Below, in pieces: positions 32,429 to 39,052 of a DNA stretch of 43,317 bases. A model generated the notes under the pieces. That model did no database searches and was not told where the DNA came from. It was given only the letters and a program-made list of their open reading frames with translations. Where the stretch lies: NCBI GenBank assembly GCA_937919435.1, contig CALFRR010000085.1, positions 1-43,317 on the forward strand, read 5' to 3'. The DNA is from an uncultured Alphaproteobacteria bacterium (GTDB taxonomy: Bacteria > Pseudomonadota > Alphaproteobacteria > Rhizobiales > Ancalomicrobiaceae). A program made the translations under genes and the position numbers. Every line of letters begins with the position of its first letter. The first letter of the stretch is position 1.

Positions 32429-33322
32429 ATGAGCGTCGCAGAGAGCGGTTCGACGACGGCGGGCGTACGGGCGTCGTCGGCCTCGGTGCTGGCGTGGCTC
32501 GGCGTGGTGCCGTTCTTCCTGTTCGCCGGGCTCTTCCTGATCCTGCCGACCGGGTTCCTGATCGTCGGCGCCTTCCAGGACGCGCAGGGCCACTTCACTC
32601 TGGCCAATCTCGCCGGGCTCGCCCATCCGTCGATCGTCAAGGCCTATACGATCAGCCTCGAGATCTCGGTCGCCTCGGCGCTGGCCGGGGCGGCGATCGG
32701 CTTCGCGCTGGCTCATGCGGCGGTGCTCGGGGGCCTGCCGGCCTGGATCCGGCCGACGCTCTCGACCTTCTGCGGCGTCGCCTCGCAGTTCGCCGGGGTG
32801 CCGCTGGCCTTCGCCTTCCTCGCCACGCTCGGCCGCACCGGGCTCGTCACCTGGGCGCTGATGCAGTGGGGCGGGATCAATCTCTATGCGACCGGCTTCA
32901 ACCTCTTGACCTTCACCGGGCTGACGCTGACCTATCTCTATTTCCAGATCCCTCTGATGGTGCTGATCCTGACCCCGGCGCTCGACGGTCTGCGCCGCGA
33001 GTGGCGGGAGGCGGCGGAGACGCTCGGCGCCTCGACCGGCCAATACTGGCGGCAGGTGGCGCTGCCGATCCTGTGGCCGAGCCTGCTCGGGGCGACGCTG
33101 CTCTTGTTCGCCAACGCCTTCGGCGCGGTCGCCACCGCCTATGCGCTGACCGGCTCGTCGCTCAACATCGTCACCATCCTGCTCTATGCGCAGATCCGCG
33201 GCGACGTGCTGCACGACCAGAATCTCGGCTACGCCCTGGCGCTCGGGATGATCGTGATCACCGGGCTCTCCAACGTCGCCTACATCTGGCTCCGGTCCTG
33301 GGCGGAGAGGTGGATCCGATGA
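32429..33322 (+). CDS. ABC importer permease, first subunit
   Basis: A 297-residue inner-membrane protein with about six membrane helices, of the binding-protein-dependent transport class. The EAA loop that contacts the ATPase reads 'EWREAAETLGASTGQYWRQVALPILWPSLLG' (core EAAETLGAS...LP). The first helix lies at about residues 20-42. 'GAVATAYALTGSSLNIV' near the end is typical of the PotB/AfuB-like group. The start has gaggggc before the ATG. It ends overlapping the next permease gene as ATGA, so the two subunits are probably made in equal amounts. Confidence 0.92.
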   Translation: MSVAESGSTTAGVRASSASVLAWLGVVPFFLFAGLFLILPTGFLIVGAFQDAQGHFTLANLAGLAHPSIVKAYTISLEISVASALAGAAIGFALAHAAVLGGLPAWIRPTLSTFCGVASQFAGVPLAFAFLATLGRTGLVTWALMQWGGINLYATGFNLLTFTGLTLTYLYFQIPLMVLILTPALDGLRREWREAAETLGASTGQYWRQVALPILWPSLLGATLLLFANAFGAVATAYALTGSSLNIVTILLYAQIRGDVLHDQNLGYALALGMIVITGLSNVAYIWLRSWAERWIR

Positions 33323-34104
33323 GACGGTCGCGCTTCGGATCGTGGTTGGCGATCACCCTCGGCTCGCTCTACTTCATCGTGCCGCTGATCGGCACCTTCG
33401 AGTTCTCGCTCCGGATGAAGCGGGGCACCTACAGCTTCGAAGCCTATCGGGTGGTGCTGGCCGATCCGCACTTCCAGGCGTCGTTCACCTATTCGACGCT
33501 GCTCGCCCTGGCGACGATCGCGGTCGGGACGATCCTGGTGGTGCCGACCGCCTACTGGGTGCAGCTCCGGCTGCGGCGGCTGCGCCCGGTGGTCGAGTTC
33601 ATCACCCTGATGCCCCTGGTGATCCCGGCGATCGTCATCGTCTTCGGCTACATCCGGCTCTACAATTCGCAGTCGATCCTGCCCTTGACCGACTCGTCGT
33701 TCGGCACCGATGCGCTGCTGTGCTTCGGCTGCGTGACGCTGGCGCTGCCCTATCTCTACCGCTCGGTCGACACCGGGCTCAGGGCGATCGACGTCCGGAC
33801 GCTCACCGAAGCGGCCGAGAGCCTCGGAGCCGGCTGGTTCACCATCCTCACCCGGGTGATCTTCCCGAACATCCGCTCGGCGGTGCTGTCCGGCGCCTTC
33901 CTCACCTTCGCCATCGTGATCGGCGAATTCACCTTCGCCTCGCTGCTCAACCGACCGGCCTTCGGTCCCTACCTGCAGCTCGTCGGCGCCAACCGGGCCT
34001 ACGAGCCGGCGGCGCTGGCGATCATCGCCTTCGTGGTCACCTGGGCCTGCATGGGACTGATCCAGGTGGTCGGGACGGTGCGCGACGCCGGTCGGCCGAA
34101 GTGA
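33319..34104 (+). CDS. ABC importer permease, second subunit
   Basis: The protein has 261 residues and about six membrane helices; the first spans about residues 9-27. The EAA loop is 'LTEAAESLGAGWFTILTRVIFPN' (core EAAESLGA...FP), and 'LVIPAIVIVFGYIRLYNS' is a typical PotC-like membrane stretch. Its ATG overlaps the stop of the preceding permease, which supports translational coupling. With the first permease it would form the translocation pore for the substrate delivered by the binding protein. Confidence 0.92.
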   Translation: MRRSRFGSWLAITLGSLYFIVPLIGTFEFSLRMKRGTYSFEAYRVVLADPHFQASFTYSTLLALATIAVGTILVVPTAYWVQLRLRRLRPVVEFITLMPLVIPAIVIVFGYIRLYNSQSILPLTDSSFGTDALLCFGCVTLALPYLYRSVDTGLRAIDVRTLTEAAESLGAGWFTILTRVIFPNIRSAVLSGAFLTFAIVIGEFTFASLLNRPAFGPYLQLVGANRAYEPAALAIIAFVVTWACMGLIQVVGTVRDAGRPK

Positions 34105-34149
34105 CATGAGACGATCCGACCGCCACGGCCCAAATCCCCGGGAGTTCCG

Positions 34150-35223
34150 ATGACCTTCATCGACATCCGTAACCTGAAGAAGTCGTTCGGGCCGACAACC
34201 GTCGTCCACGACTTCGCGCTGTCGGTCGAGCGCGGCGAGTTCGTCTCGTTCCTGGGGCCGTCGGGCTGCGGCAAGACCACCATCCTTCGGATGATCGCCG
34301 GTTTCGAGACGGCGAGCGCCGGGTCGATCCGGATCGACGGGCGCGAGGTGACCGGCCTGCCGCCGGCCAAGCGCAACGTCGGCATGGTGTTCCAGGCCTA
34401 TGCGCTGTTTCCCAACATGACGGTGGCCGGCAACATCGCCTTCGGCCTGAAGGTCGCGAAGTGGAGCAACGCGGCGATCGCGGCGCGGGTCGAGGAGATG
34501 CTCGGGCTGATCAAGCTGCCGGACATCGCCGATCGCTATCCCTACCAGCTCTCGGGGGGGCAACAGCAGCGGGTGGCGCTGGCCCGGGCGATCGCGGTCA
34601 AGCCCGAGGTGCTGCTGCTCGACGAGCCGCTCTCCGCCCTCGACGCCAAGATCCGGGTCTCGCTGCGGGAGGAGATCCGCTCGCTGCAGAAGGACCTCGG
34701 CATCACCACCATCTTCGTCACCCACGATCAGGAAGAGGCGCTGTCGATGTCCGACCGCATCGTGGTGATGAACGAGGGGCGGGCGGAGCAGATCGGCACG
34801 CCGTTCGAGGTCTACAACTATCCACGGACCCGCTTCGTCGCCTCCTTCGTCGGCACGCTCAATCTCCTGAGCGCGACGGTGGTCGATGCCGCCACCGGAC
34901 ATCTGGCGATCGACGGACAGCACGTGCTGGCGGCGAAGGCGGTCGAGGGCCGGACGGCCGGCGACACGGTGAGCGTCGCGCTCCGGCCGGAGGCGGTCGA
35001 CTTCGGCGGCGCCTCTGAAGGTCGCGATGCGCTCACCGGAACGGTCGAGGCGGTCGCCTTCCTCGGCGCGGTGGTGCGGATCCGGGTCGGGCTCGGCGAT
35101 CAGAAGATCTCGCTCGACACCTTCAACCAGCCGCAACTCCGGCTGCCGACGGCGGGCGAGACGGTGACCCTGTCGTTCTCCCGCGACGACCTGCTGGTGG
35201 TCGAACCGGACGGCCGGTCGTGA
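34150..35223 (+). CDS. ABC importer ATP-binding protein (PotA/AfuC-like)
   Basis: A 357-residue ATPase of the iron/polyamine/sugar-phosphate importer type. Walker A is GPSGCGKT at residues 36-43; Q-loop 'VGMVFQAYALFPNMTV', signature 'LSGGQQQR', Walker B 'LLLDEPLSALDA' and the switch His in 'FVTHDQEEAL' are all present. A C-terminal TOBE-like domain (about 235-350) is typical of this class. It starts 45 bases after the permease, with gggag before the ATG. Its last bases overlap the GTG start of the HAD gene as GTGA. It would power uptake through the two permeases. Confidence 0.95.
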   Translation: MTFIDIRNLKKSFGPTTVVHDFALSVERGEFVSFLGPSGCGKTTILRMIAGFETASAGSIRIDGREVTGLPPAKRNVGMVFQAYALFPNMTVAGNIAFGLKVAKWSNAAIAARVEEMLGLIKLPDIADRYPYQLSGGQQQRVALARAIAVKPEVLLLDEPLSALDAKIRVSLREEIRSLQKDLGITTIFVTHDQEEALSMSDRIVVMNEGRAEQIGTPFEVYNYPRTRFVASFVGTLNLLSATVVDAATGHLAIDGQHVLAAKAVEGRTAGDTVSVALRPEAVDFGGASEGRDALTGTVEAVAFLGAVVRIRVGLGDQKISLDTFNQPQLRLPTAGETVTLSFSRDDLLVVEPDGRS

Positions 35224-35945
35224 GCGCGTCGATCCGGGCGATCCTGTTCGACAAGGACGGCACGCTGCTCGACTTCTGGCCGAGCTGGGGACCGATCGGG
35301 GTGAAGGCGGCAGACCTCGCCGCGCGCGGCGACGCCGGTCTCGCCGAGGCCCTGCTGGAAGCGGCGGGTATCGGTCTCGACCAGCGGCAGGCCGCGCCGG
35401 GCAGCGTCTTCGCCGCCGGATCGGCGAAGGAGATCGCCGAGATCTGGGTCGCCGCCGGGGTCGCCTGGGAGGTGCCGGCGCTGACCGCGGCGCTCGACGA
35501 TCTGTTCCGCGCCTCGGTCGACGCGGTGGTGCCGGTCGGCGATCTCGAGGCGATCTTCGCCGGACTGCGGGCGCGCGGGCTGCGAATCGGGATCGCGTCG
35601 AGCGACGGCGAAGCGGCGATCCGGGGGACGGTCGCCCGCTTCGGTCTCGACGATCACGTCACGTTCGTCGCCGGTTGGGATTCCGGCCACGGCGGCAAAC
35701 CGGGGCCGGGGATGGTCGAGGCGTTCTGCCGCCACCTCGACGTCGCGCCGGCCGAGGTGGCGGTGGTCGGCGACACGCTGCACGACATCGGCATGGCCCG
35801 GGCGGCGGCGGCCGGGCTGGCGGTCGGCGTGCTGACCGGCACCGGCAGCGCCGAGATGCTGGCGGCGGTCGCCGATCGGGTGATCCCGTCGATCGTCGAC
35901 CTCGCCGATCTGCTCGACGGTCTCGAACCGTCGCCGCGGGGGTGA
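35220..35945 (+). CDS. HAD-family phosphatase (phosphoglycolate phosphatase-like)
   Basis: A 241-residue haloacid dehalogenase-like hydrolase. The nucleophile motif 'LFDKDGTLLDF' has Asp11 and Asp13; motif II is 'IGIASSDGEAAI', the lysine is in 'GHGGKPGPGM', and the metal-binding motif is 'AVVGDTLHDIGMAR'. A cap domain lies between about residues 18 and 90. It starts with GTG overlapping the ATPase stop codon, so it is co-translated with the importer. Removal of phosphate from an imported compound is the natural hypothesis, for example a sugar phosphate or phosphorylated alcohol. A general damage-repair phosphatase is also possible. Confidence 0.9.
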   Translation: MSASIRAILFDKDGTLLDFWPSWGPIGVKAADLAARGDAGLAEALLEAAGIGLDQRQAAPGSVFAAGSAKEIAEIWVAAGVAWEVPALTAALDDLFRASVDAVVPVGDLEAIFAGLRARGLRIGIASSDGEAAIRGTVARFGLDDHVTFVAGWDSGHGGKPGPGMVEAFCRHLDVAPAEVAVVGDTLHDIGMARAAAAGLAVGVLTGTGSAEMLAAVADRVIPSIVDLADLLDGLEPSPRG

Positions 35946-35963
35946 GGCCTCTCACCGAGTTCA

Positions 35964-35990
35964 CGACGTTTCGACCCTTTCGAGACGTCG
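35964..35990. terminator. Hairpin between the HAD and first FucU genes
   Basis: Arms of 11 nt (35964-35974 and 35980-35990), with one G-U pair, enclose a ccctt loop. They lie 18 nt after the HAD stop and between converging genes, with no T-run. Confidence 0.5.
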
Positions 35991-36078
35991 CGAACGAAGG
36001 CTAGCCCGAACGGGTGTCGGCCGGTCGGGCCGTACCACTCGTGAAGCTCGGAGGAGTCCGAACTTCATGAGGCGGGCA

Positions 36079-36534
36079 TCAGCGTTCCGGTTCGCCGAAG
36101 ACCACGCCCTTGCGGATCAGGAAGCAGCCGTAGGCGCGGGGATCTCCGACCTGGACGACGGCGAAGGCTCGTCCCGCCGCGCCGTAGAAGGCGAAGCGTT
36201 CGATGCCGACCAGCGAGACGTTCGCCGCCTTCGGCTTCAGCTCGGCGAGCACCTCGTGGTGGATCGGCAGGAGCGTGTCGGGTTCGCCGACCACTTCCAT
36301 CCGGCGGACCGGATCGGGCACGAAGCCGTCGATCGGCAGCACCGAGAAGATCGCCCGGGCGACCCGCGGCAGCGACAGGGCGGGCAGGGTGATCAGCCGA
36401 CCCGAGGTGGTCTTCCGCGCGATGGTCTCGCCGGGGAAGTTGGCGTCGACCAGGGCGAGATCGTCGCCGTGGCCCATGGCGGCGAGAACCCACAGCAGGT
36501 CGGGGGTCAGGACGGGATCGAGATCGATGAGCAT
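36079..36534 (-). CDS. FucU/RbsD-family sugar mutarotase, copy 1
   Basis: A 151-residue protein of the FucU/RbsD family, which interconverts anomers of sugars such as fucose or ribose. Conserved parts are 'LLWVLAAMGHGDDLALVDANFP', split as GHGDD (His22) and VDANFP (Asp30), and 'ERFAFYGAAGRAFAVVQ' and 'LIRKGVVFG' at the end. In RbsD-type enzymes the equivalent His and Asp act together. An aggaga site precedes the ATG. It is the second gene of a tandem pair of paralogues. No fucose or ribose catabolic genes are nearby, so its sugar is unknown; the importer-phosphatase operon converges on it. Confidence 0.9.
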   Translation of the reverse strand: MLIDLDPVLTPDLLWVLAAMGHGDDLALVDANFPGETIARKTTSGRLITLPALSLPRVARAIFSVLPIDGFVPDPVRRMEVVGEPDTLLPIHHEVLAELKPKAANVSLVGIERFAFYGAAGRAFAVVQVGDPRAYGCFLIRKGVVFGEPER

Positions 36535-36641
36535 CGGGCGTCTCCTCGCGACGGGCGACCGCTTCTTCCGGCGATCGGGGGTTCCTGTCTAGCGCTCGCG
36601 ACGATGCGACGGAAGCCGGCGGCGCGGAGCTCCGTCACCCG

Positions 36642-37085
36642 TCAGCCGAAGATCACGCCCTTGCGGATCATGAAACAGCCGAACGGCCGGGGATCGACGA
36701 CCTGGACGACCGCGAAGGCGCGGGCGGCGGCCTCGTAGAAGGCGAAGCGCTCGAGCCCGCCGAAGGCGATCGCGGGATCGCGGCGACGGGCCTCGGCGAG
36801 CACCGCCTGCTGGACCGGCGGGGTCTCGTCCGGCCGGCCGATCGGCTCCATCCGACGCAGCGGATCGGAAACGAAGCCGTCGAGCGGCAACACCGAGAAG
36901 ATCGCCCGGGCGACGCGCTCCACCGTGAGGCCGGGCAGGATCACCAGCCGTCCGGAGGTGGTCTTGCGGGCGGTGGTGTCGGCCGGGAAATTGGCGTTGA
37001 CCAGGGCGAGATCGTCGCCGTGCCCCATGGCGGCGAGGATCCACAGGAGATCGGGGGTCAGGACGGGATCGAGATCGATGAGCAT
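36642..37085 (-). CDS. FucU/RbsD-family protein, copy 2, with Asp30 changed to Asn
   Basis: A 147-residue paralogue of the neighbouring gene; by hand count about 100 of 147 residues are identical, and the first 45 coding bases are nearly the same. The motif GHGDD is kept (His22), but the next catalytic-position Asp30 is Asn ('VNANFP', codon AAC in place of GAC). This may alter or lose mutarotase activity, or shift it to another sugar. The end 'RKGVIFG' is four residues shorter than copy 1. An aggaga site precedes the ATG. The spacing between the two genes (107 bases) is larger than normal within an operon. A local duplication is the clear origin. Confidence 0.88.
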   Translation of the reverse strand: MLIDLDPVLTPDLLWILAAMGHGDDLALVNANFPADTTARKTTSGRLVILPGLTVERVARAIFSVLPLDGFVSDPLRRMEPIGRPDETPPVQQAVLAEARRRDPAIAFGGLERFAFYEAAARAFAVVQVVDPRPFGCFMIRKGVIFG

Positions 37086-37418
37086 CGGCGTCTCCTGCTG
37101 CCGGTGGGCCGGGTGGACGACATCTAGCCCCGCGCCGGGCGGCGGGATAGCGGTCACGGTCGTTTCGGAGGCCCGCGCGACCGGTCGCCGCGGGGGCGGG
37201 ACCGTCGACGGACGGTCGTTTTTTCGGAATCGAAGACAATTCGAGCGATCTTCTCGAGCTTTCGTTGAGCGAGACGCTTCGAATTATCCGGACCTCCCGG
37301 CGCTTCTTTGATTCGATTCAGTCTTCGTTCACCGGGGAAGAGGAACCTCTGGGGAAGAACCGAGTTGACGGCATGTGCGGGCGGCGGTCGCAGGGTGCCG
37401 CCGGAGGGGAGATCTGGC
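37086..37418. promoter_or_regulatory. Divergent region upstream of fucU copy 2 and the HD-GYP gene
   Basis: The right half, from about 37215, is AT-richer, with 'cgttttttcgg'. The sequence gcttcgaatt at 37276-37285 matches half of the 18-bp palindrome found at 3342-3359. A good ribosome binding site, ggagggga, lies before the HD-GYP start. No gene and no firm promoter are seen. Confidence 0.35.
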
Positions 37419-38465
37419 ATGCATCGGATCCTCATCGTCGACGACAACGAGACCAATCTGGCGCTGGAGCGCCGACTCGTCGAACGCATCGACGATTGCG
37501 AAGCCGTCGCCCTCTCCGATCCGCGTGCGGCTCTGGCGCTCACCGGCGAACGTGTCTTCGATCTGGTGCTGCTCGACTACATGATGCCGGACATCGACGG
37601 CATCGCCTTCATCCGGAGCCTGCGCCAGACCCGGGGCCACGAGCACGTGCCGGTGGTGATGGTGACCACCAACGACGAACGCGCCGTCTGTCTCGACGCG
37701 CTGGTCGCCGGGGCGACCGACTTTCTGATCAAACCGGTCGATCCGATCGAGTTCCGGGTGCGTCTGCGCAATCTCCTCGAACTGCGCGCCGCCCAGAACG
37801 CGCTCGCCGCGCGGGCGGTGGCGCTCGACCGGGAAGTGGCGGAGAAGACCCGCGCGGTCGTCGCCCGCGAACGCGAGATCGTCTGGCGCCTGTCGCGGGC
37901 GACCGAACGGCGCGACACCGACACCGGCGACCACATCGCCCGGATGTCGCGGATCTGCCGGCTGATCGCCGAGGAGCTGTTCCTTCCCGAGGAGGACTGC
38001 CGGCTGATCGAACTCGCCTCGCAGATGCACGACGTCGGCAAGGTCGGCATTCCCGACGAGATCCTGTTCAAGCCGGGGCCGCTCACCCCGGAGGAGCGGG
38101 CGGTGATGGAGACCCACACCAAGCTCGGCTGGGACATCCTCGCCGGGTCGCCGTCGCGCCTCCTGCAGATGGCGGCGGAGATCGCGGTCAGCCATCACGA
38201 GAAGTGGGACGGTTCCGGCTATCCCGAGCGTCTCGCCGGAGAGGCGATCCCGCTCGTCGGCCGGATCACCGCGGTCGCCGACGTGTTCGACGCCCTGATG
38301 TCCGATCGGCCCTACAAGAGGGCCTGGCCGCTCGAGAAGGCGCGGGCGCTGATCGAAGAAGGGCGCGGGCGTCACTTCGATCCGATCTGCGTCGATGCCT
38401 TCTTCCGGCGCTGGACCGAAGTCGCCGCGATCGCCGGACAACCGCGGGACGCCGTCGCCGCCTGA
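37419..38465 (+). CDS. Response regulator with HD-GYP c-di-GMP phosphodiesterase
   Basis: The protein has 348 residues. The receiver domain (1-120) has phosphoacceptor Asp53 in 'LLDYMMPDIDG' and Lys in 'FLIKPVDP'. A helical linker (about 118-155) joins it to the HD-GYP domain, with 'QMHDVGKVGIPDEILFKPG' (His204, Asp205) and 'HHEKWDGSGYP' (GYP at 267-269). The fold is RpfG-like; such proteins cut c-di-GMP to GMP when phosphorylated. ggagggga precedes the ATG. The hybrid histidine kinase two genes downstream is the likely phosphodonor, by operon position. Confidence 0.95.
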   Translation: MHRILIVDDNETNLALERRLVERIDDCEAVALSDPRAALALTGERVFDLVLLDYMMPDIDGIAFIRSLRQTRGHEHVPVVMVTTNDERAVCLDALVAGATDFLIKPVDPIEFRVRLRNLLELRAAQNALAARAVALDREVAEKTRAVVAREREIVWRLSRATERRDTDTGDHIARMSRICRLIAEELFLPEEDCRLIELASQMHDVGKVGIPDEILFKPGPLTPEERAVMETHTKLGWDILAGSPSRLLQMAAEIAVSHHEKWDGSGYPERLAGEAIPLVGRITAVADVFDALMSDRPYKRAWPLEKARALIEEGRGRHFDPICVDAFFRRWTEVAAIAGQPRDAVAA

Positions 38466-38533
38466 GTTCCCGCCATCGAGCGTCGCCGGGGAAACCTCGG
38501 CGGCGAGCGGCCCTCCCTCCGAAAGGCTGCGCC

Positions 38534-39049
38534 ATGTCCATCCGAACGACGGGTCTCCTGTTCGCGCTGGCGATCTTCTTCGCCGTCACGCTGCCGCCGG
38601 CGAAGGCCGGGATGCTGCCCGATCCGGTCGGGCCGGTGGTGCTGACCGTCGACGGTCGGATCGCCGCGACCAACGCCGGACCGCTCGCCCGCTTCGACAT
38701 GGCGATGCTGGAGACGCTGCCCGGGCGACGGACGGTGACGGCTACGCCCTGGACGAAGACCACCGACACCTTCGAAGGGCCGCTGATCTCAGCTCTCCTC
38801 GATCGGCTCGGTGCGACCGGAACGGTTCTGCACATCGAGGCGCTGCACGACTACGCGGTCGACCTGCCGCTCTCCGACGTCCGCGACTGGCCGGTGATCC
38901 TGGCCACCCGCAAGGACGGCAAGGCGATGTCGGTGCGCGATAAGGGGCCCCTGTTGATCGTCTATCCCTTCGACCTCGACCGATCGCTCTACAACGAACG
39001 GGTCTTCGCCCGTTCGGTCTGGCAGGTCCGGGCGATCCAGGTGCGGTGA
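38534..39049 (+). CDS. Periplasmic protein with molybdopterin-oxidoreductase-like fold, no Cys
   Basis: A 171-residue secreted protein. A signal peptide ends near residue 25 ('PPAKA' before Gly). The mature part resembles the small molybdopterin-binding (sulfite oxidase-like) domain proteins: 'LTVDGRIAATNAGP', 'FDMAMLETLPGRRTVTATPW', 'FEGPLISALLDRLGA', 'VILATRKDGKAMSVRDKGP', 'LLIVYPFD'. No cysteine is present anywhere in the protein, so the Cys ligand used by sulfite oxidase-type enzymes to hold molybdenum is missing. It lies 68 bases after the HD-GYP gene and 3 bases before the kinase gene. A sensory or accessory role for the kinase is inferred, rather than catalysis. Confidence 0.8.
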   Translation: MSIRTTGLLFALAIFFAVTLPPAKAGMLPDPVGPVVLTVDGRIAATNAGPLARFDMAMLETLPGRRTVTATPWTKTTDTFEGPLISALLDRLGATGTVLHIEALHDYAVDLPLSDVRDWPVILATRKDGKAMSVRDKGPLLIVYPFDLDRSLYNERVFARSVWQVRAIQVR

Positions 39050-39052
39050 TCC

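Larger units (their letters stand above)
36079..37085 (-). repeat. Tandem gene duplication of fucU-like genes
   Basis: Two same-strand copies about 550 bp apart share long identical DNA stretches, most clearly at their 5' ends, including identical aggagacgcc leaders before the ATG with one differing base. They have since diverged to about 70% protein identity by hand count. Confidence 0.85.

Noticed and set aside
31216..35223. Ferric iron importer
   Set aside because: The binding protein shows no evident tyrosine pair typical for Fe3+ binding that I could place, and a co-translated HAD phosphatase favours an organic phosphate. Not excluded, only less likely.
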